Shown: positions 8,794 through 17,559 of the stretch, piece by piece
Position numbering within the stretch: position 1 is the stretch's first letter
Layout of the letters: the number at the start of each line of letters is the position of its first letter
From: Bradyrhizobium iriomotense
Lineage (GTDB): Bacteria > Pseudomonadota > Alphaproteobacteria > Rhizobiales > Xanthobacteraceae
Direction of reading: 5' to 3'
Assembly (NCBI RefSeq): GCF_030160715.1
Contig: NZ_BSOW01000035.1
Location: forward strand, 1-64,000
Length of the DNA stretch: 64,000 bases
Made by a program: the position numbers and the translations under genes
Notes under the pieces: model-generated
Database searches by the model: none
Told to the model about the DNA's origin: nothing
Seen by the model: only the letters and a program-made list of their open reading frames with translations

Positions 8794-10434
8794 TCAGATG
8801 GAATTGTCTGAGCGAGAAGAAGTCGCTTTGGAGACCAGATCAGTCGGTGCCGAGGGTAGCAGCCCCATTGAGGACGCCTTCAATGCAGCTGCCGCTCGAG
8901 TCGAGCACTCAAGCTTGCGAAAAACGCTCTCGACATGGGTGCGCACCGTACTTGGGCTGAGGCCCAGGTCCCGTGCCACCTCCTTATTGCTAGCGCCAAG
9001 GCTGATGCGATAAAGTACTTCTGTTTCTCGCGAAGAAAGGCGGATCGCATTCGAACGCCTTCGCCGAGGTTGACGATCGGCAAGCGTCGCAGATCCGACG
9101 CACTCGACGATAGTGGGATCGAAACGCCCGATCTTCGCTTCCTTCATGAGTTGCGCCACGGTCTCTGAGGTTGATAGCGCCTTCCTCCAAGGCCGCTCCG
9201 ATCGTAACTCGACCCAGGCAACAACAGTCCCAAGGATACGTGCCTCCGTGGGGATGGCCTTGCCGGTGGCGCCACGGAAATAACCGGAGCCATCAAGGCG
9301 CTCATGGACGAACGACGCGATTTCCGCTTCACGCTCGAGAGCGGCAATCTGCCGCCCCGCACGCAATGTCCAGTAGGGGGCGAGCCGAAATCTCTCCCAC
9401 GCTGACGCTGATCTTGTCGAGGGATCGTCGTAGGCCGCGTTGGGAACCGCCGCGCCCCCAATTCCGTGGATGAGGCCGGCACGATAGACGCGGCTTTGGC
9501 TGGCTTTATCCAGACCCGCATTTTCGCAGCACGCCGCGCTTAATTGCGCGGCGGCGCGAGAAAATCCCGTCATCCAAGGCAGTTTGAGGTCAATGACGTC
9601 GGCGATCAGCTCGGGTGACGTTGCCTTCCGCATGTCCGCAGTCAGGAGTGCCGATACCATTTCCTCCGGTTCCGTTCGATCAAGGGCCCGGAGCCATTGC
9701 TCGCTCAGTGCCGCGACAGAGTGGACAAGGCTTTCAGGATATGAGGCGCCACCCTTCTTGGCGATGAGTGCCAAGGCGCGTTGGATGCCGTAAACCCGGG
9801 TGAATATCTCCAGATCACCAGCCACCGAAATGATGAACACAGGAAGCGGAACACGGTTGCCCGGCAGGCGGTGGAGTTTTCCACGGCCGTCGTAGGTCTC
9901 CAGAATATTCCACAATGTCGTTTGGGTCGCGTTGTCGAGCCCAAGCATACGCGCAACTTCCACCGAAACTTCGCAGCGGATCCGCGCTAGCGGCTCGATC
10001 GTGTCATCGATATTCCCTATCGCGTCCATAGCATCTGACCATCCCGGCCGCATGGCGACCATGGCTTCTCTACCGGCAATGTCGTCGCCGAGCAGTTCTG
10101 CAAATTCAGATGCATTGGCCGTGCATCCAGACCAGCGGAGCAGCGACGCTTCGCAGACGACATCACATTCATTCGGATTGAGGCCTTCAGCTATGGCCAG
10201 TTGTCGGGCGAGCCAGGCAGTGCGCAGCGAATGGTCTGTCGGCTGACCCATACTGAGGTCGCAGACGAACGCCAGTGCTCTCGCGACGTCAAAGGCTCGG
10301 AGGGTCGAACTCTCTTCCATCGTGCGGGGTAAGCTCCTCGTCGCGGTCTGACTGATCATCATATGATGTGTGACGTCGACGATGTCCATGGATCGGTCGT
10401 TCGACCGATACCGGTCGGTTGGTTTCTCGGTCAT
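8794..10434 (-). CDS. HD-GYP-like domain protein with C-terminal LuxR-type DNA-binding domain
   Basis: A 546-residue regulator. The N-terminal 450 residues look like duplicated HD-type phosphohydrolase modules. In the second, HERLDGSGYFRG matches the HHExxDGSGYP block of HD-GYP domains, but the HD pair is replaced (LIHGIGGAAVP where HDIGK is expected). Cyclic-di-GMP hydrolysis is therefore uncertain. The C terminus (about 460-525) is a GerE/LuxR helix-turn-helix: LSSRETEVLYRISLGASNKEVA followed by STVRTHVESVFRKL. It is probably a one-component ligand-responsive regulator. The start is uncertain; an alternative ATG at 10320 has GAGGAG upstream. It is divergent from the hydrolase at 10477, with 42 bases between them, so control of that gene is plausible. 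Confidence 0.85.
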   Translation of the reverse strand: MTEKPTDRYRSNDRSMDIVDVTHHMMISQTATRSLPRTMEESSTLRAFDVARALAFVCDLSMGQPTDHSLRTAWLARQLAIAEGLNPNECDVVCEASLLRWSGCTANASEFAELLGDDIAGREAMVAMRPGWSDAMDAIGNIDDTIEPLARIRCEVSVEVARMLGLDNATQTTLWNILETYDGRGKLHRLPGNRVPLPVFIISVAGDLEIFTRVYGIQRALALIAKKGGASYPESLVHSVAALSEQWLRALDRTEPEEMVSALLTADMRKATSPELIADVIDLKLPWMTGFSRAAAQLSAACCENAGLDKASQSRVYRAGLIHGIGGAAVPNAAYDDPSTRSASAWERFRLAPYWTLRAGRQIAALEREAEIASFVHERLDGSGYFRGATGKAIPTEARILGTVVAWVELRSERPWRKALSTSETVAQLMKEAKIGRFDPTIVECVGSATLADRQPRRRRSNAIRLSSRETEVLYRISLGASNKEVARDLGLSPSTVRTHVESVFRKLECSTRAAAALKASSMGLLPSAPTDLVSKATSSRSDNSI

Positions 10435-10476
10435 TCCTTGAGCTAGTCAACAACGAACCCTTGGAAGGAATGAAAT

Positions 10477-11247
10477 ATGCGGCTTACTGTCCCCAGTCTC
10501 AAAACGCTTCTGCTGACGATGACGATGCTGTCCGGCTCGGCTATGCCGACCTCGGCCCCGGCCGCACCACAGGATACGACCGTCGTGCTTGTGCACGGAG
10601 CATTCGTCGATGGTTCAGAGTGGAACAAGGTTGTCCCGCTGTTGCAAGCCAAAGGTTTGAAGGTGGTTTCGGTGCAAAACCCATTGACCTCTCTGGCCGA
10701 GGATGTCGCGGCGACTCAACGTGCTATTTCCCAACAGGCCGGCAAGGTTGTCCTGGTCGGTCATTCATGGGGGGGCATGGCAATCACTGAGGCAGGGGCA
10801 AGCGATAAGGTCAGTGCGCTTGTTTATATTTCGGCCTTTGCACCTTCCGAAGGTCAGGCGGCGGGCGACTTGGGCAAAGAATATGAACCTCCGGCCGGTA
10901 TGAAGAGATTGCAGGCTGATCATAGCGGCTATTTGAGCTTGCCTGCCGAAGCGATGGTTCAGGATTTTGCTCCGGATGCGCCAAAAGAAGAAACCAGGCT
11001 GATGGCCGTTAGTCAGGTGCCAATCAATAGCAAGGCTTTCGGAGAAAAGGTCACTACGGCAGCATGGAAAACCAAGCCATCCTATTTCATCGTGGCAAGC
11101 AATGACCGTATGATGGCCACTGACTTACAGCTGTCTATGGCCAAAAAGATCGGTGCGAAGACGCTTGTTCTGAAGACCGGTCATGCGCCGATGTTGTCAA
11201 AGCCTCAAGAGGTAGCGGATGTTATCCTAGAGGCGGCGAATAGGTAA
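10477..11247 (+). CDS. Secreted alpha/beta hydrolase
   Basis: A 256-residue alpha/beta-fold hydrolase with an N-terminal signal peptide of about 30 residues ending in APAAP. The mature protein opens with TTVVLVHGAFVDGSEWNKV, the oxyanion-loop HG motif. The nucleophile is the serine of VGHSWGG and the late histidine is in KTGHAPML. SNDRMM is a candidate for the acid. The family includes esterases and the salicylate esterase / AB-hydrolase group. GGAAGG precedes the ATG. The gene is divergent from the HD-LuxR regulator, which may control it. The substrate is unknown. Confidence 0.9.
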   Translation: MRLTVPSLKTLLLTMTMLSGSAMPTSAPAAPQDTTVVLVHGAFVDGSEWNKVVPLLQAKGLKVVSVQNPLTSLAEDVAATQRAISQQAGKVVLVGHSWGGMAITEAGASDKVSALVYISAFAPSEGQAAGDLGKEYEPPAGMKRLQADHSGYLSLPAEAMVQDFAPDAPKEETRLMAVSQVPINSKAFGEKVTTAAWKTKPSYFIVASNDRMMATDLQLSMAKKIGAKTLVLKTGHAPMLSKPQEVADVILEAANR

Positions 11248-11261
11248 TCGCCCATTGACGT

Positions 11262-11325
11262 CCACGGCCCACGGAAAGAGTGATGCAAACGTTTTTGTTT
11301 GCCAAGCTTATTCTGTGGGCCGTGG
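11262..11325 (+). other. Long nested inverted repeat downstream of the hydrolase
   Basis: Perfect 11-base arms, CCACGGCCCAC (11262-11272) and GTGGGCCGTGG (11315-11325), enclose a second perfect hairpin, GCAAAC/GTTTGC (11285-11290 with 11297-11302). It begins 15 bases after the hydrolase stop, so it could protect or terminate that transcript, or be a small palindromic mobile element. The rest of 11326-11768 holds no gene I recognise. Confidence 0.6.
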
Positions 11326-11768
11326 CGAATTGAGATCGCCGCGTCGATACGGGGTGGCGCCCACCTGTAGGTCCCTGGCGAAGCCCAAGCGACATAAGGA
11401 CGTCTCCGCTCCGTCCCTGTTGCTTTCGCGCTTACGGCGGTAAGAGCCCTAAGATTTCGGTAGCGTAGCATCGTCACGGTGCAATCTCCCTATTAGGAAG
11501 GACAATCGCTCTCGAGGTGAAGGTTTCGAGCCGTGGCGTACCCGCTCTATTTGGCGCATGCGCTAATCAGATGATAATCGACATCCATCTCACAAGCGCG
11601 GCCGGACAAGCGAAAACGATCTCCACACAGCAAAGTGATACACGTCCATCTGAAGAGGAGGGATTGAATTAGATGTCAATCGACATATTAACAGGTTCTG
11701 GCGCAGCAAAGCCGAACTGATCGCGCGCCTTGCTGGATAGTTGTTCGCAATTTTGAACGGAGGTGTGC

Positions 11769-12086
11769 GTGAGCAAGCTTTTTTCGATTATCGGCGCAAC
11801 GTTCGTCGTGCTTGGCGGAATTAACGCGAAGGCTGAAGAACGTCCGACTTTCGAAAGATCCGGATTTCCAATCACGCAGACCCAGGTTGCTGTGTTGGGT
11901 TCTGCTGGCGTCCGAGAGAGATCACCGACGCCGACGCTCATGCTCTACGGAATGCCGGCGTCCCCGCATCAGGTGGCGGTCCTGTCACCGCGGCCGCGCA
12001 GCGTGAAAGAATTGGCTCCGAGCACGTTAACTACTGGTTTGGCGCCCCTTCCAGCGATGCCCCGCTCAAGTACAAATTCGCGATAG
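11769..12086 (+). CDS. Small secreted protein with GFPIT / MPASPHQ motif
   Basis: A GTG start at 11769 with GGAGG five bases upstream gives 105 residues. Residues 1-22 form a signal peptide (FSIIGATFVVLGGINAKAEE). The mature part carries ERPTFERSGFPITQTQVAVLG and then MPASPHQVAVLSPRPR, a pairing I associate with a family of about 100-residue secreted proteins in Bradyrhizobium. No enzyme motif is visible. The last 28 residues are Ser/Thr/Pro-rich and less convincing. A second frame over the same DNA (up to 12124) also stays open but has no start codon. Confidence 0.6.
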   Translation: MSKLFSIIGATFVVLGGINAKAEERPTFERSGFPITQTQVAVLGSAGVRERSPTPTLMLYGMPASPHQVAVLSPRPRSVKELAPSTLTTGLAPLPAMPRSSTNSR

Positions 12087-12287
12087 GAATTCCCGCTGGC
12101 GTCGCTGCGCTCGTTGACGACTGAAGTTGTCAGTGCGTCTTTATGCGCGCCGTCTACGACCCCACGTACGTGTCGGAGATCCTCGAAGCATCGAGATCGG
12201 ACCGTTGTGCCGGAGTACCCGGCGTATGCCTGTCAGACGGGGAGACCGGCACGTCGGGCCGGGTGATGCGGCATGCGCCGAAAACTG

Positions 12288-12863
12288 TCACTCCCAAGAG
12301 GACAACTTGGCGCGTGTGGCGGCTAAAATCTCGCTTGAGACCTTCGGATCAGCAACAATTCTGGAGATCGTCAGCGCGCCGAGCATCGTCGCGACGAATA
12401 CGCTGGCGGACTTCTTTGCCCGGACAGTGTTCGGATCCTTCAACCGTTCGGCGACTATGGCAATCATCTTGAGGATTCCCTCGGTGGCCACGGACCGTGT
12501 CGACTTCTCCGACCTAGCGAATTCGCTCCCGAGCGCGGCTAGAGGACATCCATGAGCACGGTCCTTCCTGTGCTCAGGGGAAAGATAGGCATCGGCGATT
12601 GCCTCAAGCGCTTTTCGACCCTTGACCGTCGAGGCGGCAGCTTCCATTTCGGCGACATTGGCCGCGAACGCGTCCGCCGAAGCTTCCGAGATGAGTTGAT
12701 CCTTTGAGGCGAAGTGCCGGTAGAACCCGCCGTGCGTCAGGCCGGCACTTTCCATCAGATCGGCCAGGCCCGTTTCGCAGATCCCGTTCTGACGGAAACG
12801 AATTCCGGCGGTCTTCACAATGTTCCGTCGCGTCTCCGCCGTTTCCGCTTTCGACCTTCTCAT
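12288..12863 (-). CDS. TetR-family transcriptional regulator
   Basis: A 191-residue TetR repressor. The N-terminal helix-turn-helix is RRNIVKTAGIRFRQNG followed by GLADLMESAGLTHGGFYRHFASKDQL, the family signature. The C-terminal helical ligand domain contains the PLAALGSEFAR stretch common in the AcrR/NemR-like branch. I start at the ATG ending at 12863, which has AGGAGG nine bases upstream; the frame extends to 12926 without support. It is divergent from the broken HxlR gene at 13171, and a perfect ATCTA-AAC-TAGAT palindrome lies between them. The downstream 160 bases hold no gene I recognise. The effector is unknown. Confidence 0.9.
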   Translation of the reverse strand: MRRSKAETAETRRNIVKTAGIRFRQNGICETGLADLMESAGLTHGGFYRHFASKDQLISEASADAFAANVAEMEAAASTVKGRKALEAIADAYLSPEHRKDRAHGCPLAALGSEFARSEKSTRSVATEGILKMIAIVAERLKDPNTVRAKKSASVFVATMLGALTISRIVADPKVSSEILAATRAKLSSWE

Positions 12864-12994
12864 GAATAGCCTCCTGCAGGATGTCTGAACGCATCCCGCC
12901 CACGCATCTTGCGTCGGATCCACCAACTATCTCCGAGCGCAGTTTGGCCGCGTCACCCTCGCTGGACGCGTTCGAACTTTAGCGTATCAACGAC

Positions 12995-13007
12995 ATCTAA
13001 ACTAGAT
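12995..13007. promoter_or_regulatory. Palindrome between the TetR and HxlR genes
   Basis: ATCTAAACTAGAT is a perfect 5-3-5 palindrome in the AT-rich part of this divergent intergenic region, 132 bases upstream of the TetR start. It is a candidate operator. The remaining 12864-13170 region has no coding signal I trust. Confidence 0.4.
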
Positions 13008-13170
13008 TATTATCTGACGAGTCAAGGGCGATGTGGCTGTTCTTCCCGGAGGTCTCGGGGGCCGCGAGATGAAAAGACCAAGAACCCAAGCTGCCGAAGC
13101 CAGGCGGCGGTTAGTCAGAGCTGCCGCCGACCGGTTCCAATGAGAGGCAATCGACGCGGGGAGAGGGCCT

Positions 13171-13458
13171 ATGAAGTGGAACGCATTGGCAGAGCAATCC
13201 TCGTCAATATGCAAAGCATTGTCGGTCATCGGGGACCGTTGGACCCTGCTGATACTGAATCAGTGTTTTCTCAGGCTTCGCAGATATGGGGAAATCCAGT
13301 CTTCGCTGGGTTTGTCGAAACCGCTGCTGGCCGCGAGGCTGAAGAGCCAGCTTTATCACGTTCTGCTGGCCCTCGTTCGATGGGGAAATGCCTTGGTCGT
13401 TGAGGAAGCTCAGCTCTTGATCCGCGAGCACGTTCCATGCGGCAGGAGACACGAGTGA
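13171..13458 (+). pseudogene. HxlR-family regulator with internal deletion
   Basis: The first 60 residues are a normal HxlR/MarR-like winged helix: MKWNALAEQSSSICKALSVI, GDRWTLLILNQCFLRLRRYGEIQ and LGLSKPLLAARLK. The reading frame then jumps to LYHVLLALVRWGN, which in intact relatives comes about 30 residues later, after the wing (KLVEDGILERRPY-like region). An in-frame deletion has removed most of the wing. The C-terminal tail is also short, with only a HVPCG trace. GAGAGGG precedes the ATG at 13171. With 95 residues and no wing it is unlikely to bind DNA normally. Confidence 0.75.
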
Positions 13459-13515
13459 CTACCCACACCGCGCAGGCACATGTATTCCCTGCTCGGTTTT
13501 CGAGGATTGACGTCC

Positions 13516-13611
13516 TTACATCTTCCGCAACACCACACTCGCGTTGACGCCACCGAAACCGAAGTCGTCTGAAAGCACGTGATCGATTGAAGGTGTTTGC
13601 TTCGAGCCGGT
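13516..13611 (-). pseudogene. C-terminal scrap of a beta-ketoacyl-ACP synthase (FabF type)
   Basis: On the minus strand the bases encode TPSIDHVLSDDFGFGGVNAS followed by VVLRKM and a TAA stop. The FGFGGxNAxxVL block is the conserved C-terminal end of KAS II enzymes. Nothing upstream in any frame continues the enzyme, so only about 30 codons remain. Confidence 0.7.
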
Positions 13612-14028
13612 TTCAGATCCTTACATTCACGACGACGAATGCCACTTCGCGCTGCGAATGCCGGTTTCAGACTTACGGGATTGTTGCGGTCGGCCGACAA
13701 CGAGTTCGACGTTGGGCCGAGCTTCGCCACCTTCGGGTGATTGCGCACTAGGGCCGGATGCGGGAACCGTCCCTCCGCTATCGTTCCATTGCATCGACTG
13801 ACACCCAAATTTCAGTTCGATTCTGATCAGCTTTGGGAGGCATCACTTTCGTGTGTGAGGGGATTGGCTCCGCTTGTCCGTCCGTTCTAGCTTGCGATAT
13901 AGATGTCAAACATAATCTAATTAATGCAATCATCAAATACGGCGATTGCGTTATGGACTGTTCTTGCGCGATTCAAGTCCATTGTCCGCGCCAGGAAGCC
14001 GTTTTCCACTCAGCTTACGGGAGCGAAC
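13612..14028. other. Gap without a recognisable gene
   Basis: Open frames here look like chance. The last 120 bases are AT-rich and could hold the promoter of the small gene at 14029. Confidence 0.4.
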
Positions 14029-14217
14029 ATGCGAACAGTAGAGACGCCATCTGCCGTCGGCACAGGATGGCGAAGGACCCTGAGGCAACTTTACCGAATG
14101 ATCGAGGCTGTTGAGATGTCTCCTATGGAGATTCTCTATGATCGGGTCTTGCAACTGGAACAGGAAGTGTCTGAGCTCAAGCGCAATTTGCCGATCGGCT
14201 CCATAGACCACGAGTGA
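14029..14217 (+). CDS. Small coiled-coil hypothetical protein
   Basis: A 62-residue ORF whose ATG is preceded by GGGAG. The product contains WRRTLRQLYRMIEAVEMSPM and then a heptad-like ILYDRVLQLEQEVSELKRNL, which predicts a short coiled coil. No function can be assigned. It stands alone, 211 bases upstream of the secreted protein at 14429. Confidence 0.45.
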   Translation: MRTVETPSAVGTGWRRTLRQLYRMIEAVEMSPMEILYDRVLQLEQEVSELKRNLPIGSIDHE

Positions 14218-14428
14218 GTCGACTGGGGCCAGCTATATAACCGCAGCAGCGCGGTGCGACAGTGCTCGCGTAGGTGTGTCTTCATCGTGCGCCGGGCCAT
14301 CGGCCTGGGACACCGCATCGACTTCGCTTCCACGCCTCCCGAGGTCCAGAATTTCCATTTTCGCGACCCGAACCGAATGAAGGTGCAGTAAGCGCCGCCT
14401 ATCTCTCGAGCAGCGCGAAAGGTAATCG

Positions 14429-14785
14429 ATGGTTGTGTGGATCAGATCGTTAGGCGTCTTTGCGGCCATGTTGTTGGCCCTCCAGCCAGCTCATGCCCGT
14501 GATCGCGACGGCAAATATGCCAATTCGCCACTTCACGAATGGTTTGAACAACTGGCTAGCAAAAAGGGCCGCTGTTGTTCCGACGCCGATGGTCGGGCGC
14601 TCTCGGACATCGATTGGGACTCACAGGATGGTCACTATCGCGCTCACATCGATGGGGAATGGGTCGACGTCCCCGAGGATGCCGTTGTAACAGAGCCAAA
14701 TCGTGCTGGGCGGACGATGGTTTGGTGTTTCTGGTTGGACGGGCACCCTCAAGTTATTTGCTTCATGCCGGGGAGCATGACCTAG
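14429..14785 (+). CDS. Small secreted protein, paralogue of the protein at 2037-2399
   Basis: A 118-residue protein with a clear signal peptide (SLGVFAAMLLALQPAHA). The mature part has GRCCSDADGR, DGHYRAHIDGEWVDVP, EPNRAGRTMVW and ends CFMPGSM. The same blocks appear in the same order in the protein at 2037-2399. The double cysteine plus the C-terminal cysteine are conserved in both. The function is unknown. It has no obvious operon partner, and the adjoining DNA holds mostly broken genes. Confidence 0.75.
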   Translation: MVVWIRSLGVFAAMLLALQPAHARDRDGKYANSPLHEWFEQLASKKGRCCSDADGRALSDIDWDSQDGHYRAHIDGEWVDVPEDAVVTEPNRAGRTMVWCFWLDGHPQVICFMPGSMT

Positions 14786-15086
14786 AGATTTCCATGGTTC
14801 AACGACGAGATCGAGATTGATAACGCGGGGGCACGGGTTGAATATGCAGTCGAACTCGGATGCACAATCTCTGGCATCTTCGATTTCCTCCGATTATGCG
14901 GCAATGGAATCGTCGATCGCCTTCTCGATCGGAATCGGACTGAACCGATCTCTTCGGAGCCGGTTGAGAGTGCTCGCCGGTGCGTCGGAGAGCCAACCGA
15001 TCTTCGTGCGCCACATGTAGACGAGTGCATGGATCGAGATCGATCCTGAGGGATCGGTTGCCGCGCACCGCCAAAAGCCCGAAGGG

Positions 15087-15566
15087 TTGCCTTCGATCGA
15101 CCTTGGGCAAGCTGTGACGCGCGAACCGGCGCTCGGCGATGCGGTTTACGCGGCATCGGCGGAAACGAGGGCCCTCAGAAGGGCGTGGAAGCTGATGGAG
15201 CCCTTCGTCCACGGATGGGGTTTGCCGTCGCGGCAGCAGTTCGGCCGTTTGATCGAATGGTCTCCCGTGCTCGAACATCTCGCCTATCGATGTGCGACTA
15301 GGATGAGTAGCCTAATGGACGCGATTAGGTACGACATACTCAAGTCCAAAATGAACGAGGCCAGACTTGCCCAATATTGGATGGCGATGCACGCCATGGG
15401 CAACGCGATACTTCTGTCGTCGGCGCCGGAGGCCAACCCTTGGCTGTCGGATATGGCGAAGCGCATACAGTGGGTCTCGTGGACGCCCACATTCCCTCTG
15501 TTGCGCGAACGGACACTGTGGCTGGCAGCCTGCGCCGCCCGTTCGGCGATAGCGTTTCGGAAGTGA
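15087..15566 (+). CDS. Hypothetical helical protein, possibly 5'-truncated
   Basis: A 159-residue ORF rich in Trp, Ala and Leu, with predicted amphipathic helices (RALRRAWKLMEPFVHGWGLP, LAQYWMAMHAMGNAI). The same frame is open farther upstream to 14817 apart from one TAG at 15018-15020. The original gene may therefore have been longer and be interrupted by that amber codon. It ends four bases before the next ORF in the same direction. I recognise no family. Confidence 0.4.
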   Translation: MPSIDLGQAVTREPALGDAVYAASAETRALRRAWKLMEPFVHGWGLPSRQQFGRLIEWSPVLEHLAYRCATRMSSLMDAIRYDILKSKMNEARLAQYWMAMHAMGNAILLSSAPEANPWLSDMAKRIQWVSWTPTFPLLRERTLWLAACAARSAIAFRK

Positions 15567-15570
15567 CGTC

Positions 15571-15948
15571 GTGGAAAAGTATCTGCGGGTGGCCTCCTAC
15601 GCGACGCACCCGGTCAGAGTGTTCGACGCCTTATACGGACTATCCGCGATAGCCCTGGAGGACGCGGATGCAGCCAAAACCGTCCTTGCCGAACTCCATG
15701 CACTCAGGAACGCGTTGAAGCGCCGATATGTCGAACACCTGCCCTTGATCAAGGCCGCGTACCCTGTTTGCCGATCGCGCACCTCCACGCCGCCAAGGCG
15801 CTCCGCCGGATGTTGCTTCGTTCAATCGGCAAGCTGCGGCGCGCCCATCAGACATGACCGCATCGAGAGTTTTCCGCCAAATCCGAAGTGGCGACAGTCT
15901 GCTCGTAGCAGTTTGCAGGAGAGGACAAACTACGGAGCACGGCGATGA
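15571..15948 (+). CDS. Hypothetical protein following the ORF at 15087, probably frameshifted near its end
   Basis: It starts at a GTG at 15571. The first 65 residues (YLRVASYATHPVRVFDALYG, then a helical stretch to PLIKAAY) look like a real protein. From about 15765 the listed frame becomes low-complexity and Arg/Ser/Pro-rich. A neighbouring frame there gives a plausible helical tail, LPIAHLHAAKALRRMLLRSI, ending at 15857. A single-base indel is the simplest explanation. The function is unknown. Confidence 0.4.
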   Translation: MEKYLRVASYATHPVRVFDALYGLSAIALEDADAAKTVLAELHALRNALKRRYVEHLPLIKAAYPVCRSRTSTPPRRSAGCCFVQSASCGAPIRHDRIESFPPNPKWRQSARSSLQERTNYGARR

Positions 15949-16210
15949 TCACAATCACGACAGGCCCCCTCGCCCCGGCCGGTCGTGGCGAAGGCGGCCG
16001 GCACTTGGCCGCCCCGCATCTTGTCTTGCTGCGCGCCGAGAGGACCAACCGGCGGGAAGATATGGTCGTAGATCGCGCGCGCTTCTCGAATTAAGCGAGC
16101 GCGCTCGCGCTCGGCCTTCGAGACGAACGGGACGACCTCCTCGCTCGCTCCAGATAGATTCTGAACCGGGCGAATTCGCCTGGTGCGTCAAACTGAATGA
16201 TCTCGCTCAT
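15930..16210 (-). pseudogene. Frameshifted small protein with ERARLIREARAIYD motif
   Basis: An ATG at 16210 gives MSEIIQFDAPGEFARF, but that frame stops at 16091. A second frame, open from 16187 to 15930, encodes VVPFVSKAERERARLIREAR followed by AIYDHIFPPVGPLG, which resembles a conserved small rhizobial protein normally starting MSEIIQF. The two halves are in different frames, so the gene appears broken. It is the third of three small genes running leftward from 16677. Confidence 0.45.
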
Positions 16211-16246
16211 GCTCAATCCACATTCGCGGCTCAACGATCGTCATGA

Positions 16247-16459
16247 CTACCACTCGATCGGCGACGCCGCCGCCGTCTCGCGCGCCAATGCTCTGGCCGA
16301 ATCAACGCGCGAGGCCTTCTCGGCTCGTCGTTCATAGTCGTCGGCAAGGGCCTTCAGTTGTCCGGCGATGGCCTCATCGGTCATGGTTTGGGCCGCCCGT
16401 ATCAACGTCCTCGCCGTCTGCAAATACTGCTTGCCGCGCTGTGAAATCTGAATGGTCAT
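16247..16459 (-). CDS. Small helical hypothetical protein, coupled to the Cys-rich ORF
   Basis: A 70-residue protein, MTIQISQRGKQYLQTARTLI followed by a second helix with KALADDYERRAEKASR. Its ATG overlaps the stop of the gene at 16456-16677 (ATGA), which indicates translational coupling. The protein is soluble and helical with no catalytic motif. The function is unknown. Confidence 0.55.
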   Translation of the reverse strand: MTIQISQRGKQYLQTARTLIRAAQTMTDEAIAGQLKALADDYERRAEKASRVDSARALARETAAASPIEW

Positions 16460-16677
16460 GGCATCCTCGTCCGAGGCTCAAGCAGCCCATCGAGGCCATT
16501 GTGAAGCGCGCCCAGCCAGTTGCGGTCACTTTCCCGGCGAGATCTGAAGCGCTCTACGCATGCCTTCGTGCAAAGCGGCGCTCCCCACGAGTAATAGCGG
16601 ACAAGGGCAAATCTGCCGTTACAGACTGCACATCGCATGGCTGCGCCGTGCCTCGGACATTCCAAGCAACTGGGCAT
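16456..16677 (-). CDS. Small Cys-rich (zinc-ribbon-like) hypothetical protein
   Basis: It is 73 residues from the ATG ending at 16677, which has AGGAGG five bases upstream; the longer frame to 16818 lacks one. Cysteines fall in pairs: CLEC, CAVC and a later CTKAC, with WGAPLCTKACVERF. The spacing suggests a zinc-binding ribbon. It is the first gene of a short leftward operon with 16247-16459. The function is unknown. Confidence 0.6.
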   Translation of the reverse strand: MPSCLECPRHGAAMRCAVCNGRFALVRYYSWGAPLCTKACVERFRSRRESDRNWLGALHNGLDGLLEPRTRMP

Positions 16678-17559
16678 TGCTGCCTCCTGTGGTTTGTCGC
16701 ACGGGTTCGCCGAGCTTCCTTCCCTTACGTTCGCATGCAGCGAAGCCATGTGCTCTGATGCGCTTAAGCTAAGCCGATCGAGGCAAACCTCAATTGAACC
16801 TAGGTAAACAACGAGCATCCAAAGGCGTAGCTAACCCAGACGAAGGTGTGTGCCGGCTACCGTCCAAACATAACTTTCGGCGCTGGTGGTCGGGATATCT
16901 GGGCTCGAAAGAACGCCGTGGAAGAGGCGACTGTTGCACAGCGACGTGCGTCCCGAAGTCCGCGACATAGACCAGCTCAGCCTTCGTGGGATCGATGTCA
17001 TGGTCTTCAAGAGCACTATTTTGGATCAGAGTTGGCGACAAAAAATGTGAGGCACTCGATCTGTGACGTGATGCCGCTTACGCCCCTCCGGGCAAATGCA
17101 CGCGGCGCCTGGCTGAATAAAATTTCAGCGGCTCACTCCTCTGGCTTCCTGAACGGCAAAGGTCCAGCCAGATAACACAAACGCAAGCTCATTGCTTACG
17201 CACCCCCCCAGGCGTTTAATAACCAGCCTCGAGATATCGATGTTCTACGCGCGGATTCGAAAGCGCGGTCGCGCCTACCAACCGAGAGGTTGTGTCCCAA
17301 TATTTTCGATCACTGTGTGCATTCAAGGTCACGGCCTGTCCCTTCAACGAACCTCACAATACCGCACGGGGAGGCCTCTGCAAAAGCTGATCATATATTG
17401 CGTAGACCGACAAACCCAGAGCGGCATTGACAGCGATTTACCTGCTTTTACGAGCCAATCAACGGAACGCCGGTTAAGTTACGGAGAAGATCGGCCTACC
17501 GCGCCACACATTCGGCTTCCGTCGGGAGGGTAAGCCATTCCGCAGGCGAGAGTTCGCAG
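16678..17559. other. Nearly 900 bases without a recognisable gene
   Basis: I checked all frames for family motifs and found none. The ORF at 16790-17041 on the minus strand (SPTLIQNSALEDHDIDPTKA) has some coding-like composition, but I cannot place it. Confidence 0.4.

Noticed and set aside
11837..12124. A second open frame with a protein-like tail (HVNYWFGAPSSDAPLKYKFA)
   Set aside because: It has no start codon and overlaps the better supported secreted protein, which has a ribosome site and a signal peptide.
12127..12555. Plus-strand open frames over the TetR gene
   Set aside because: They are antisense shadows; the TetR helix-turn-helix on the minus strand explains the region.
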